From HGM10766 sp900757295 (GTDB lineage: Bacteria > Bacillota_I > Bacilli_A > RF39 > UBA660), in the NCBI GenBank assembly GCA_025992315.1, contig DAJPHG010000001.1:744001-808000 (forward strand): 64,000 bases of DNA, read 5' to 3'. A model generated the notes under the pieces. The model worked only from the letters and a program-made list of their open reading frames with translations. It made no database searches and was not told the DNA's origin. How positions within the stretch are numbered: the first letter of the stretch is position 1; every line of letters starts with the position of its first letter. This document shows positions 43,125 to 52,380 of the stretch, one piece after another. The translations under genes and the position numbers were made by a program.

Positions 43125-44175
43125 TTTTCCTCACTTAGGAAATTATAGTGTACCTATATATTATTTTTTAAGCAATGTAACAAAAATGGATGTTATGATT
43201 GCTCCTAACATTACCAAGAGAACAATTGAATTAGGTAGTAAATATAGTCCTGATTTTGTTTGTTTACCTTTTAAATATAATCTAGGAAATTTTATAGAGG
43301 CTTTAGAAAATAATGCTAATATTTTATTTCAAGCTGGTGGTGGGTGCAGATACGGATGTTATGGTGAAGTTCAAAAACAAATACTTAATGATCTTGGCTA
43401 TGACTTTATGTTTATCTCTTTATTAGACGATGGAAAATTGAATATGTTTTCAATTTATAAAGCCATTAAAAAGTTAAATCCTAAAATAAAATTTTTGAAA
43501 TATTTATATTATTTGATAAATACAATGTTGATGATTTATTTTATTGATAAAATAGAGAACTATACTCGTTTAAATGTTGGTTTTGAAATAATAAAAAATA
43601 GTTTTAAAAATACTAATAAAAGAATGTTAAATGAATTTAAACAAACTAAAGGAATAATAGATTTATTTAAAAAATATCATAAATATAAAAAAGTAATAAG
43701 AAAAATAAAAGTTAATAAACCTATAAATCCTATAAGAATAGGAATAATAGGGGAATTATATACTTCTATGGAACAATTTTCTAGTTATTATATAGAAGAG
43801 ATGTTAGCTCAATATAATATTGAAGTAAAAAGATTTACAAATTTGACTTATTTGTTAATTCAAAAAAAGTTTAAAATTAAAAAAATGTTAAAAAAAGTTA
43901 ATAAATATGTTAAGCATGAATTAGGTGCAGATGGATTAGATAATATTTATAGAGCACAGTATTTAATTGATCAGGGTTTTGATGGTATTATTCATATAAA
44001 ACCTTTTGGTTGTACTCCAGAAATAGGTGCAATTCCTATTATTGATAAAATTTGTAAAGAAAATAAAATGCCAATTATATACTTTTCTTTTGATTCTCAA
44101 ACTTCTGATGAAGGGATAAAAACAAGATTAGAAGCATTAGTTGATATGCTAAATGAAAGGAAAAAACATAAATGA
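43105..44175 (+). CDS. 2-hydroxyacyl-CoA dehydratase-like Fe-S protein, second subunit
   Basis: 356 residues from ATG 43105 (AGGAG upstream, inside the previous gene). Starts with I-S-F-P-H-L-G-N-Y and has V-C-L-P-F-K, G-G-G-C-R-Y-G-C-Y-G, and K-P-F-G-C-T-P-E; ends with F-S-F-D-S-Q-T-S-D-E-G-I-K-T-R-L-E-A, a tail paralogous to the upstream subunit. A basic insertion (about 140-210) is unusual. Likely binds a cluster shared with the first subunit. Overlaps the activase start by 4 bases (ATGA). Confidence 0.75.
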   Translation: MKKPLISFPHLGNYSVPIYYFLSNVTKMDVMIAPNITKRTIELGSKYSPDFVCLPFKYNLGNFIEALENNANILFQAGGGCRYGCYGEVQKQILNDLGYDFMFISLLDDGKLNMFSIYKAIKKLNPKIKFLKYLYYLINTMLMIYFIDKIENYTRLNVGFEIIKNSFKNTNKRMLNEFKQTKGIIDLFKKYHKYKKVIRKIKVNKPINPIRIGIIGELYTSMEQFSSYYIEEMLAQYNIEVKRFTNLTYLLIQKKFKIKKMLKKVNKYVKHELGADGLDNIYRAQYLIDQGFDGIIHIKPFGCTPEIGAIPIIDKICKENKMPIIYFSFDSQTSDEGIKTRLEALVDMLNERKKHK

Positions 44176-45125
44176 AAGAAAAATGCTATTTAGGAATTGA
44201 TATTGGTTCAATATCAACTAAAGGTGTAATTATTAATAGTGATAATGAAATTTTATATAGTGATTATATTTGGACTGAGGGTAATCCTATTGATGCAGTA
44301 AAAAGATTGCTTAATTCATTAAAAAATAGTTTTGATAATAATAAATATGAAGTAGTTAGTATAGGAACTACAGGAAGTGCAAGAAGATTAATTGGAACAA
44401 TACTAAATGCTAGTGTTATAAAAAATGAAATAACGGCTCATGCAATAGGAACCACATCTTTATATCCAGACGTTAAAACAATATTAGAGATAGGGGGACA
44501 GGATTCTAAAATTATATTAATTGAGGATAAGATCGTTATAGATTATGCAATGAATACTTTGTGTGCAGCTGGTACAGGATCTTTTTTATCTAGTCAAGCC
44601 AAAAGATTGAATGTTGATGTTAAAGATTTTGGAAATATTGCTTTAACTAGTAAAAATCCAACCAAAATAGCAGCTAGGTGTACTGTATTTGCTGAATCAG
44701 ATTTAGTTCATAAAGCACAAATGGGATATAAAAAGGAAGATATTATTGCAGGTTTATGTAAAAGTGTGGCAGTGAATTATTTAAATAATGTTGGCAAAGG
44801 TAAAAAAATCCAACCGCCAATTATTTTTCAAGGTGGCGTTAGTAAGAATATTGGTGTAAAAAAAGCTTTTGAAGATTTACTTGAAAATAAGGTTATTGTT
44901 GATAAAAACGGTCATTTAATGGGAGCTTTAGGTGTAGCTATTTTATCTAAAAAATCCTTAAAAGAAAATATATTTGATTTTAATATAACTGATATAAACT
45001 TTGAAACTAAAGGAGTAGAATGTCATAAATGTCCTAATAATTGTGAAATAATTTGTGTAAAAAAGAATGATAAATTAATTGATTCTTGGGGAAATAGATG
45101 TGAAGCTGGAAGTATTAAAAGGTAG
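44172..45125 (+). CDS. CoA-enzyme activase, BadF/BadG/HgdC ASKHA ATPase
   Basis: 317 residues. ASKHA nucleotide-binding elements: G-I-D-I-G-S-I-S-T-K (7-16), G-T-T-G-S-A-R, E-I-G-G-Q-D-S-K. The two cluster cysteines that in the HgdC dimer hold one [4Fe-4S] are in L-C-A-A-G-T-G-S-F and R-C-T-V-F-A-E-S. An extra C-terminal Cys segment, C-H-K-C-P-N-N-C-E-I-I-C and N-R-C-E-A-G, could bind another metal site. Activases use ATP to inject low-potential electrons into partner dehydratases or reductases; the partners are the two overlapping upstream genes. Confidence 0.9.
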   Translation: MKEKCYLGIDIGSISTKGVIINSDNEILYSDYIWTEGNPIDAVKRLLNSLKNSFDNNKYEVVSIGTTGSARRLIGTILNASVIKNEITAHAIGTTSLYPDVKTILEIGGQDSKIILIEDKIVIDYAMNTLCAAGTGSFLSSQAKRLNVDVKDFGNIALTSKNPTKIAARCTVFAESDLVHKAQMGYKKEDIIAGLCKSVAVNYLNNVGKGKKIQPPIIFQGGVSKNIGVKKAFEDLLENKVIVDKNGHLMGALGVAILSKKSLKENIFDFNITDINFETKGVECHKCPNNCEIICVKKNDKLIDSWGNRCEAGSIKR

Positions 45126-45207
45126 TCGTAAAATAATGTGTAAATCTATATAGTTAATGGTTATTAAAGATAAAGTAGCTATGTTAAAATGGTAGTAGAA
45201 AGAAGGT

Positions 45208-46290
45208 ATGGATGTGGAAAGAAAAATAAAAGTATTTCAAATTGGTTGTGGAAAAATGAGTAAGTATATTATGAGATATGCTTATGAAAAAGGTTGTGAA
45301 ATTGTTGGAGCAGTAGATATAAGTAAAGATTTAATTGGTAAAGATATATCTGAAGTAATTGATTGCGAAAATAAAAATGTAAAAATAAATTCGATAGATC
45401 ATTTAGAAAAATTATTAATTGATCTTAAACCTGATATTGCTATAGTTACAACTATGAGTTTTATGAATGATGTTAAAGATATTTTATTAACTTGTGCTAA
45501 GTGTAAAGTAAATGCAGTTACTACATGTGAAGAAGCATTTTTTGCCCAAAATTCTAATCCAAATGTTTTTGAAAAAATTGATAGTATGGCTAAAACAACA
45601 AATTGTACTATTACAGGCTGTGGATATCAAGATTTTGCTTGGGGTAATTTAATAACTACTATGGCTGGTACTACTCATAATATAACAAAAATAAAGGGAA
45701 GTTCTTCATATAATGTTGAAGATTATGGAATTGCTTTAGCTCTTGCACATGGTGCAGGTTTAACTATAGATGAATTTAATAAAACAATTGCAATAAATGA
45801 TGAAATATCTGAAGAAGAAAGAAACAAAATAATTGAAAATCAAGAATTTTTACCATCTTATATGTGGAATGCTGTAGGATGGATTGCTGATAAGATGAGT
45901 CTTAATATAACTAGTATTAATCAAAAATGTGTTCCTTTGGTAGATGAAGAAGAATTAGTTTCAAATACTTTAAATATGACAATACCTAAAGGGAATGTAA
46001 CAGGAATGAGTGCTGTTGTAACTGCTCAAACTAAAGAGGGAATCATTTTAGAGGCTGAATGTATTGGTAAAGTCTATAATAAAAATGAATTTGATAAGAA
46101 TGAATGGACAATATTTGGTGAGCCTGATACAACTGTAGTTGTAAATAAACCTAAAACAGTAGAACTAACATGTGCTGATATTGTTAATAGAATACCAGAT
46201 GTTATTAATAGTAAGGCTGGATTTATTCCAACTAGTCAAATGCCACAGATGAAATATAGACTAAATAATTTAAATGAATATGTAAAATAA
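45208..46290 (+). CDS. 2,4-diaminopentanoate dehydrogenase-like / DapB-like oxidoreductase
   Basis: 360 residues. Rossmann start I-K-V-F-Q-I-G-C-G-K-M-S (7-18), E-I-V-G-A-V-D, then a DapB-like C-terminal half (T-G-C-G-Y-Q-D, G-S-S-S-Y-N-V-E-D-Y-G). Closest match by memory is the ornithine-fermentation enzyme Ord, an NAD(P)-linked amine dehydrogenase. The other ornithine genes are not here, so substrate is open. Follows the activase set by 82 bases with its own SD (AGAAGG). Confidence 0.72.
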   Translation: MDVERKIKVFQIGCGKMSKYIMRYAYEKGCEIVGAVDISKDLIGKDISEVIDCENKNVKINSIDHLEKLLIDLKPDIAIVTTMSFMNDVKDILLTCAKCKVNAVTTCEEAFFAQNSNPNVFEKIDSMAKTTNCTITGCGYQDFAWGNLITTMAGTTHNITKIKGSSSYNVEDYGIALALAHGAGLTIDEFNKTIAINDEISEEERNKIIENQEFLPSYMWNAVGWIADKMSLNITSINQKCVPLVDEEELVSNTLNMTIPKGNVTGMSAVVTAQTKEGIILEAECIGKVYNKNEFDKNEWTIFGEPDTTVVVNKPKTVELTCADIVNRIPDVINSKAGFIPTSQMPQMKYRLNNLNEYVK

Positions 46291-46300
46291 GATTATTGAT

Positions 46301-46337
46301 GCAGACATGATCTATAAAGTTAGATGTCTGCTTTTTT
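46301..46337 (+). terminator. terminator after the Ord-like gene
   Basis: GCAGACATGATCTA pairs with TAGATGTCTGC (two bulged bases), then T run. Confidence 0.85.
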
Positions 46338-46438
46338 ATGGAATATTTTTAAATGAAGAAAGTTAATTTTTTTAAATTGTCTATTTTTAGTTCTATCTTT
46401 TTTTAATTGTTAATGATATTATAAGTTTGGTGAAATAA

Positions 46439-48625
46439 ATGACTAAAATAAAAGGAAAAGTAAAGTTTTTGATTTATGAAAGTTCTACTGGTTACAAAGT
46501 AGGGCAATTTTTAGTGAAGAATATTGATAATGAGGAACTAATAGATTTAAAAAATAAAACAATTTCTTTTACAGGTAATTTTTTGGAATTAAATAAAGAA
46601 GATACATATGAATTTGATGGTGAATATATTTATCATGAAAAGTATGGTTATCAATTTCAAGTAAAAGAATATAAACGACAACAACCTGAAGGGAAAGATG
46701 CTGTGATTGAATTTTTGTCGAGTTCTTTAATTAAAGGTTGTGGTGAAAAGACTGCTGTTAAAATTGTTGAAATATTAGGTGATAATGCTTTAAATATAAT
46801 AAAAGAAGAGCCTAATAAATTATTATTAGTTGATAAAATGACTGAAAAGAAAGCTTTACAAATTTATAATTCGGTAATGAAATATCAAAAACAAGATGAT
46901 ATGATTTTGAATTTACAAAAAATGGGTTTTTCTTTAAAAGAAACTTTATTATTGATTGAAAAATATAATGAGGAAATTGAAAATATAATTGAAGATAATA
47001 TATATGTTTTACATGATTTAATAGATTTTAAAAAATTAGATCATATCTTTTTAGCTAATCACAATTATAATGATATTGTAAGAGTTAAAGCGTGTATTGT
47101 TGAAGCTGTAAAAAGGTTAGAATTTATTATGGGTGATACTTATCATTATGTAGATGAAATTAATAGTTATATTGAAAAGAACTTTAATATTTTTATAGAA
47201 AATATAACTGAAATAATTAAGGATTTAGTGATAGAAAAACAATTATATATAGTAGATGATAAAATATTTTTATTTGATACATACATAGAAGAAAGAAATA
47301 TTGCTAATAATTTGTATTTGATTTCTAATAGTTTTTGCAAAAAAGTTAAAAATTTTAATAATAAAATTGAACAATTAGAAAAAGAATTAAATGTAAAATA
47401 TAATAATTTGCAAAAAGATGCGATATCTAAAGCATTAAATAATAATATTTGTATTATTACTGGAGGACCTGGAACAGGTAAAACGACAATAATAAATGCA
47501 ATAGTAAAAATGTATATAAATGAAGAAAAAATTAGTGGTGCTGATTTATTAAATAATATAGCTTTACTAGCACCAACTGGTAGAGCAGCTAAGAAGTTAA
47601 GTGAATCAGTAAATTTGCCAGCTATGACTATTCATCGTTATTTGAAATGGAATCAAGAAAATAACACTTTTCAGGTTAATGAAGATAACAAAAATTATCA
47701 GAAATTTATAATAGTTGATGAAACTAGTATGATAGATACTCATTTATTTGCAGCATTATTAAATGGAATATATTCAAATATTAAATTAATAATTGTAGGT
47801 GATTCTAACCAATTGCCAAGTGTTGGTCCAGGGTTAATATTAAATGATTTAATTTCAAGTGGTTGTTTTTCATATGTAGAACTTCAAGACATATATCGTC
47901 AAAGTTCAAACTCTTACATTCCTGATTTAGCTAAGGAAATAAAAGAGTATAATGTTAGTAATAATTTCTTAGAACAAAAAGATGATTATAATTTTATAAA
48001 TGTTGATAATTCATCAATCAAAGAAACTGTAAAAAAAATATGTGAGATGTCTAAAGTAAAAGGTTTAAATGAAACTAGTATTCAAATACTTGCTCCAATG
48101 TATAAAGGGGAGAATGGTATCGATTTATTAAATATTTTACTTCAAAACTTATTTAATCCTAAAGAAAAAGATAAAAAGGAAATTAAAGTAGGAGATGTAA
48201 TATATAGGGAAAAAGACAAGGTTTTACAACTGGTAAATGATCCTGATAATAATGTTTATAACGGAGATATTGGATATATACATAAAATCAATAAAGATGG
48301 TCATAATAAAGATATAGTTACTATTGATTTTGATGGTAACTATATAGAATATAAGAAGGAAGACATGATAAATGTTAAACACGCCTATGCAATTACAATT
48401 CATAAAGCACAGGGTAGTGAATTTAATCATGTTATCATGCCAATAAGTTCTTCTTATAAAAAGATGCTTTATAACAAATTAATTTATACAGGAGTATCTA
48501 GAGCTAAGAAAAGCCTAGTTATAATAGGTGATCCTAAAGTTTTTGTTGAAGCATCAAAAAATTCTTATAGTACTACAAGAAAAACAAATTTAAGTCTTAT
48601 GATTATGAATAATCTACAAGATTAA
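46439..48625 (+). CDS. recD2: RecD2-type DNA helicase
   Basis: 728 residues. N-terminal OB-like region and HhH (G-C-G-E-K-T-A), then SF1B helicase core: Walker A G-G-P-G-T-G-K-T-T (about 341-349), P-T-G-R-A-A-K, V-D-E-T-S-M-I-D, G-D-x-N-Q-L-P-S-V, and the UvrD_C2-like A-I-T-I-H-K-A-Q-G-S-E-F. RecD2 works without RecBC in replication-fork maintenance and mismatch repair. No linked partner. Confidence 0.95.
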   Translation: MTKIKGKVKFLIYESSTGYKVGQFLVKNIDNEELIDLKNKTISFTGNFLELNKEDTYEFDGEYIYHEKYGYQFQVKEYKRQQPEGKDAVIEFLSSSLIKGCGEKTAVKIVEILGDNALNIIKEEPNKLLLVDKMTEKKALQIYNSVMKYQKQDDMILNLQKMGFSLKETLLLIEKYNEEIENIIEDNIYVLHDLIDFKKLDHIFLANHNYNDIVRVKACIVEAVKRLEFIMGDTYHYVDEINSYIEKNFNIFIENITEIIKDLVIEKQLYIVDDKIFLFDTYIEERNIANNLYLISNSFCKKVKNFNNKIEQLEKELNVKYNNLQKDAISKALNNNICIITGGPGTGKTTIINAIVKMYINEEKISGADLLNNIALLAPTGRAAKKLSESVNLPAMTIHRYLKWNQENNTFQVNEDNKNYQKFIIVDETSMIDTHLFAALLNGIYSNIKLIIVGDSNQLPSVGPGLILNDLISSGCFSYVELQDIYRQSSNSYIPDLAKEIKEYNVSNNFLEQKDDYNFINVDNSSIKETVKKICEMSKVKGLNETSIQILAPMYKGENGIDLLNILLQNLFNPKEKDKKEIKVGDVIYREKDKVLQLVNDPDNNVYNGDIGYIHKINKDGHNKDIVTIDFDGNYIEYKKEDMINVKHAYAITIHKAQGSEFNHVIMPISSSYKKMLYNKLIYTGVSRAKKSLVIIGDPKVFVEASKNSYSTTRKTNLSLMIMNNLQD

Positions 48626-48656
48626 TGCCAAACTAGTATTAAAGGATGGTGTTTCT

Positions 48657-48809
48657 ATGAAAAAAGCGATGTCTGTGATGGCTGCAGTATCTTTAATGGG
48701 TGCTGGTGTAGCAACATATTGTTTAATGAACAAAGATACAAAAAAGAATGCTAACAAACTTCTTAATACAGCTTTAGAAGAAGCAGATAAAACTTTAAAA
48801 CAAATGTAA
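48657..48809 (+). CDS. small membrane-anchored protein, 50 residues
   Basis: AAAGGATGG precedes ATG by about 8 bases. A hydrophobic N-terminal segment (about 4-22: M-S-V-M-A-A-V-S-L-M-G-A-G-V-A) is followed by a charged helix rich in K, N, E. The layout recalls YtxH-like small proteins. Followed by its own terminator, which supports a real transcription unit. Function unknown. Confidence 0.6.
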   Translation: MKKAMSVMAAVSLMGAGVATYCLMNKDTKKNANKLLNTALEEADKTLKQM

Positions 48810-48811
48810 AA

Positions 48812-48843
48812 AAGCTTATTGGTCAAAGCCAATAAGTTTTTTT
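48812..48843 (+). terminator. terminator after the 50-residue gene
   Basis: CTTATTGG / CCAATAAG stem, 6-base loop, seven T. Confidence 0.9.
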
Positions 48844-48891
48844 AATGAAACTTTATATATTTTTTGTTAAAATAAAGTTGAAGGTGAAAAT

Positions 48892-49629
48892 ATGAATAAA
48901 AATGTAATAATTACAGGAGCAACTGGAGGACTAGGAGAAGCTTTAGCTAAAACATTTGCTGGAAATCATTATAATTTAATTTTAACTTATTGTAATAATG
49001 AATTAAAAGCTTTAGAATTAAAAAAAGAATTAGAAGCAAAATATAATATTAATGTAGACTTTTATAAATTAGACTTAGCTTTAGAAAGTAATATAAATGA
49101 TGTATGTAATCAAATTATAAATAAATATGATAATATTGATTGTTTAATAAATAATGCAGCTATAGCTATAGATAACGAGATAGAGAAAAAGAGTGGCAAT
49201 GAGTTTACTAAAGTAGTAAATGTCAATTTAATAGGAACATTTTTAATGATGAAAAATATTTCAAAACTTATGTTAAAAAATAAATGCGGTTGTATAATTA
49301 ATATAGCTTCAACTAATGGAATTGATACGCAAAATACTTATTCTATGGATTATGATGCTTCGAAAGCAGGAATTATATCTTTAACTTATAATTTTGCTGA
49401 TTTACTTGCTCCAGATATTAGAGTAAATGTTATTGCACCGGGATGGATAAATACTCAGCCAGTATTAGAAATGGATCCTAATATAATAAAAGAAGAACAA
49501 GATAAAATTTTATTAAATAGATTTGCCGATCCAATAGAAGTTGCTGATGTAGCTTTATTTTTAGCAAGTAATAAAGCTAGTTATATTAATAAATCTATTA
49601 TTAGAATTGATGGTGGTAAAAAATGTTAA
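48892..49629 (+). CDS. short-chain dehydrogenase/reductase (FabG/YmfI-like)
   Basis: 245 residues, classical SDR: T-G-A-T-G-G-L-G-E-A (8-17) for NAD(P), N-N-A-A-I-A (about 87-92), catalytic S in I-N-I-A-S-T-N, Y-D-A-S-K (Y-x-x-x-K, about 159-163), and C-terminal R-I-D-G-G. Could be a 3-oxoacyl-ACP reductase or the YmfI type that matures the EF-P modification in B. subtilis; the sequence does not decide. Overlaps the next gene by 7 bases. Confidence 0.85.
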   Translation: MNKNVIITGATGGLGEALAKTFAGNHYNLILTYCNNELKALELKKELEAKYNINVDFYKLDLALESNINDVCNQIINKYDNIDCLINNAAIAIDNEIEKKSGNEFTKVVNVNLIGTFLMMKNISKLMLKNKCGCIINIASTNGIDTQNTYSMDYDASKAGIISLTYNFADLLAPDIRVNVIAPGWINTQPVLEMDPNIIKEEQDKILLNRFADPIEVADVALFLASNKASYINKSIIRIDGGKKC

Positions 49630-50864
49630 AGATAAAAAAAGAAATAATAGCACTTTGTGAAGAAAGTGAAAAAGAACTTTATGATCAATTTAAAGAAATA
49701 GATATTCAATGTTTAAAGAATAGTCAAGAAGTTATTAATGCTTTTCATAAATTTCAAGTTAGTGAAGCTCATTTTATTGAAACAACAGGATATGGCTACG
49801 GAGATTTAGGAAGAGAAACAATTGAAAATATATTTGCAGATGTTTTAAAAGGAGAAGATGCTTTAGTTAGAAATCAATTTATTTCAGGATCACATGCATT
49901 AACAGTTGCTTTATTTGCCTGCTTAAGGCCAAATGATTTGATGTTATCAATTAGTGGTTTGCCATATGATACTTTACATGAAGTTATTGGAATTAAAGAT
50001 AATAATAGTTCATTAAAGTCATATAATATAAAATATGGTCAAATTGATTTAGTAAATGATGATTTTGATTATGATAAAATTAAAAAATATTTAACTAAAA
50101 ATAAAGTCAAGTTAATTGAAATTCAAAGATCTAAAGGTTATTCCACTAGAAAAAGTTTATCAATTAAAAAGCTAGAAAAAGTTATTAAAGAAATTAGAAG
50201 TATAGATAAAAATGTAATAATAATGGTAGATAATTGTTATTGTGAATTTGTTGAAGATAAGACACCTTTGGAAGTAGGAGCAGATATTATAGTTGGGTCT
50301 TTAATTAAAAATTTAGGTGGAGGGATTGCTAGTAATGGAGCTTATATCGTTGGGAAAAAGAATCTAATAAACTTATGTGCAGAAAGATTAACTTTACCTG
50401 GTGAAGGAAAAGAAGTTGGACCTACATTAGGAATTAATAAACTAATTTTACAAGGATTGTATATGGCTCCAAGTGTTGTTGCTAGTAGTTTGAAAGTAGC
50501 ATTATTAACTTCTAGAATATCTGAAAAACTTTTTTTAGAAGTTGAACCTAGTTCTAGTGAGTCAAGAGTAGATATAGTTCAAAATATTATATTTAATAAT
50601 GAAGAAAAGTTAATTAAATATGTCCAAGGTATTCAACAAGCTTCAGCTATTGATTCTAATGTTTTAGCATTGCCAAGTGAAATGCCTGGATATAGTGATA
50701 AAGTAATTATGGCATCTGGTTCATTTACACAAGGTTCATCTGTGGAGATATCATGTGATGGACCACTTAGACCTCCATATGTTGCTTATCAGCAGGGATC
50801 TTTAACATATGAATATGGAAAACTTGCCGTTTTAAATGCAATGTCAAGTATTTACAAAAATTAA
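49623..50864 (+). CDS. YnbB-like PLP enzyme (methionine gamma-lyase-related)
   Basis: 413 residues, fold type I PLP enzyme of the Met_gamma_lyase/aluminum-resistance family. Features: G-Y-G-Y-G-D-L-G-R near 57-65, R-N-Q-F-I-S-G-S-H-A, M-V-D-N-C-Y-C-E-F, and the PLP lysine in G-S-L-I-K-N-L-G-G-G-I. The end R-P-P-Y-V-A-Y-x-Q-G-x-L-T-Y-E is typical. Substrate is uncertain; annotated relatives are only inferred sulfur amino-acid lyases. Confidence 0.88.
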   Translation: MLKIKKEIIALCEESEKELYDQFKEIDIQCLKNSQEVINAFHKFQVSEAHFIETTGYGYGDLGRETIENIFADVLKGEDALVRNQFISGSHALTVALFACLRPNDLMLSISGLPYDTLHEVIGIKDNNSSLKSYNIKYGQIDLVNDDFDYDKIKKYLTKNKVKLIEIQRSKGYSTRKSLSIKKLEKVIKEIRSIDKNVIIMVDNCYCEFVEDKTPLEVGADIIVGSLIKNLGGGIASNGAYIVGKKNLINLCAERLTLPGEGKEVGPTLGINKLILQGLYMAPSVVASSLKVALLTSRISEKLFLEVEPSSSESRVDIVQNIIFNNEEKLIKYVQGIQQASAIDSNVLALPSEMPGYSDKVIMASGSFTQGSSVEISCDGPLRPPYVAYQQGSLTYEYGKLAVLNAMSSIYKN

Positions 50865-50936
50865 TTAATAATTTACATGATTTATGTTAATAATAAATAT
50901 ATATGATATACTAAATATATACTAGGAGAGGTAGAT

Positions 50937-52322
50937 ATGAAAAAGAGAATAGTATTATTCGCAACTTTAATATTTAGTGTAGTTTTAGGAATTAATTATG
51001 TAAAAGCAGAATCAGCAGAAGATATATTTGCAGGAGAATATTTTGCTTATAGTGATGGAACAAATGCTAAAATCACTGATGCACCTGCTGAAATGACATT
51101 TTCTTCATACAGGCTTAATGGTGAGTCTAGAGTTAAAGTCTTTGGATCTTCTGATCCTTTAGGGGTATTTGCTAAGGATCCAGGATGGGAACCATTTTGG
51201 AAATATACTGAAGTAAAAAATAAAGATGGCAGTACTGTAAAAGTTTTAGTATTTTGTGTTGGCTATCATTCATTAGCACCTACTGGCAAAAAATATAGTT
51301 TATCAGAATTCCAAGAAGGTTTAAATAATGATAAAAAGATTGCTTATATTATAAAAAAGGGTTTTGATGATTATCAAAATAATAAAGATAAAGGACTAGC
51401 TTATTACTATTATGCTATGCAATTAGCAATATGGAAAGTTCAAAATATTTATGGATTTGAGATGAGTGATAATAATCCATTTGATGCATCTACTGATAAA
51501 GGAACTTTATATAAATATATTTTAGAATTAGCTAATAATTCTAAGATAGAAAGTAATTGGAGTAGTGACTATATAACAGTAAAATATACTCCAAGTGATA
51601 AAAACTATCAAGAAGTAGTTCCAGGAATTTTATTTGAAACAATAAAAAAAGAAACTCCTAAAACTTATAATTTAGGATTAGAATATTTAGATTATTGTAC
51701 AAATGATTATGTTGAAAATGCAACAATTAAAGTTCATTCAGGAAATAGCTGCTCAGGAAGTGAAATAGCTAGCTTTACTTCAAAGGATACTAAAGGAGTT
51801 AGTGGTTTAACTGCAGGAACATATACAGTTTGTGATGTTACAAATAATATTAGTAAAACGGTAACAATAGACAACAAAGATGTAGTAGTTCAAATGAAAA
51901 GTGCTGAAAGATCATGTGATACTATTTCAATAAAAGCATCTATTTCTTATAAAGATAAATGTACTAATAAATATATAGAAAAAGCAGCAATGAAGTTAGT
52001 TAAAGGTGGAAGCTGTTCTGGAACTACTATTAAATCTTGGACATCAAGTAATAATGCTTATAGTATTGATAATATAGATGCAGGGACATATACAATTTGT
52101 GATACAACAAATAACGTTCATAAGACAGTAAATATTGCTAATAAAAATGAAACTCAAAATTTTGAAATGTATAATAATCCAGCTACTTGTGATGAGACTA
52201 AAAAAAGTATTAGTAATCCTAAAACTGGAGTGATAGGAACAATTACTTTAATAATATTAATTAGCGGTGCTTCTATATTATATTTGTATTCTAAAAAGAA
52301 AAATTATTTTAAATTAAAATAA
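50937..52322 (+). CDS. thioester-domain surface adhesin with sortase signal
   Basis: 461 residues. Signal peptide 1-24 (cleavage after V-K-A). The thioester (TQXA-like) domain (about 30-225) has Cys107 in V-F-C-V-G-Y and Gln162 in Y-A-M-Q-L-A-I-W, the pair that forms an internal thioester able to bond host amines. Two CnaB-like repeats follow (about 240-315 and 325-400), each with Y-x-D-x-C-T-N, G-x-S-C-S-G-x-x-I and A-G-T-Y-T-(V/I)-C-D. The C-terminus N-P-K-T-G, hydrophobic helix and K-K-K tail make a sortase-type anchor. SD AGGAGAGG. Confidence 0.85.
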   Translation: MKKRIVLFATLIFSVVLGINYVKAESAEDIFAGEYFAYSDGTNAKITDAPAEMTFSSYRLNGESRVKVFGSSDPLGVFAKDPGWEPFWKYTEVKNKDGSTVKVLVFCVGYHSLAPTGKKYSLSEFQEGLNNDKKIAYIIKKGFDDYQNNKDKGLAYYYYAMQLAIWKVQNIYGFEMSDNNPFDASTDKGTLYKYILELANNSKIESNWSSDYITVKYTPSDKNYQEVVPGILFETIKKETPKTYNLGLEYLDYCTNDYVENATIKVHSGNSCSGSEIASFTSKDTKGVSGLTAGTYTVCDVTNNISKTVTIDNKDVVVQMKSAERSCDTISIKASISYKDKCTNKYIEKAAMKLVKGGSCSGTTIKSWTSSNNAYSIDNIDAGTYTICDTTNNVHKTVNIANKNETQNFEMYNNPATCDETKKSISNPKTGVIGTITLIILISGASILYLYSKKKNYFKLK

Positions 52323-52348
52323 ACATTAGAAATTTCTAATGTTTTTTT
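52321..52348 (+). terminator. terminator after the adhesin gene
   Basis: ACATTAG / CTAATGT stem, 6-base loop, T run. Confidence 0.85.
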
Positions 52349-52349
52349 A

Positions 52350-52380
52350 TAAAAAAATAAGAGTTTAACTCTTATTTTTG
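52350..52380 (-). terminator. terminator of prsA
   Basis: Near-perfect palindrome AATAAGAGTT-T-AACTCTTATT with a poly-A tract on the plus strand, that is a T run on the minus strand; includes the prsA stop. Confidence 0.8.
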
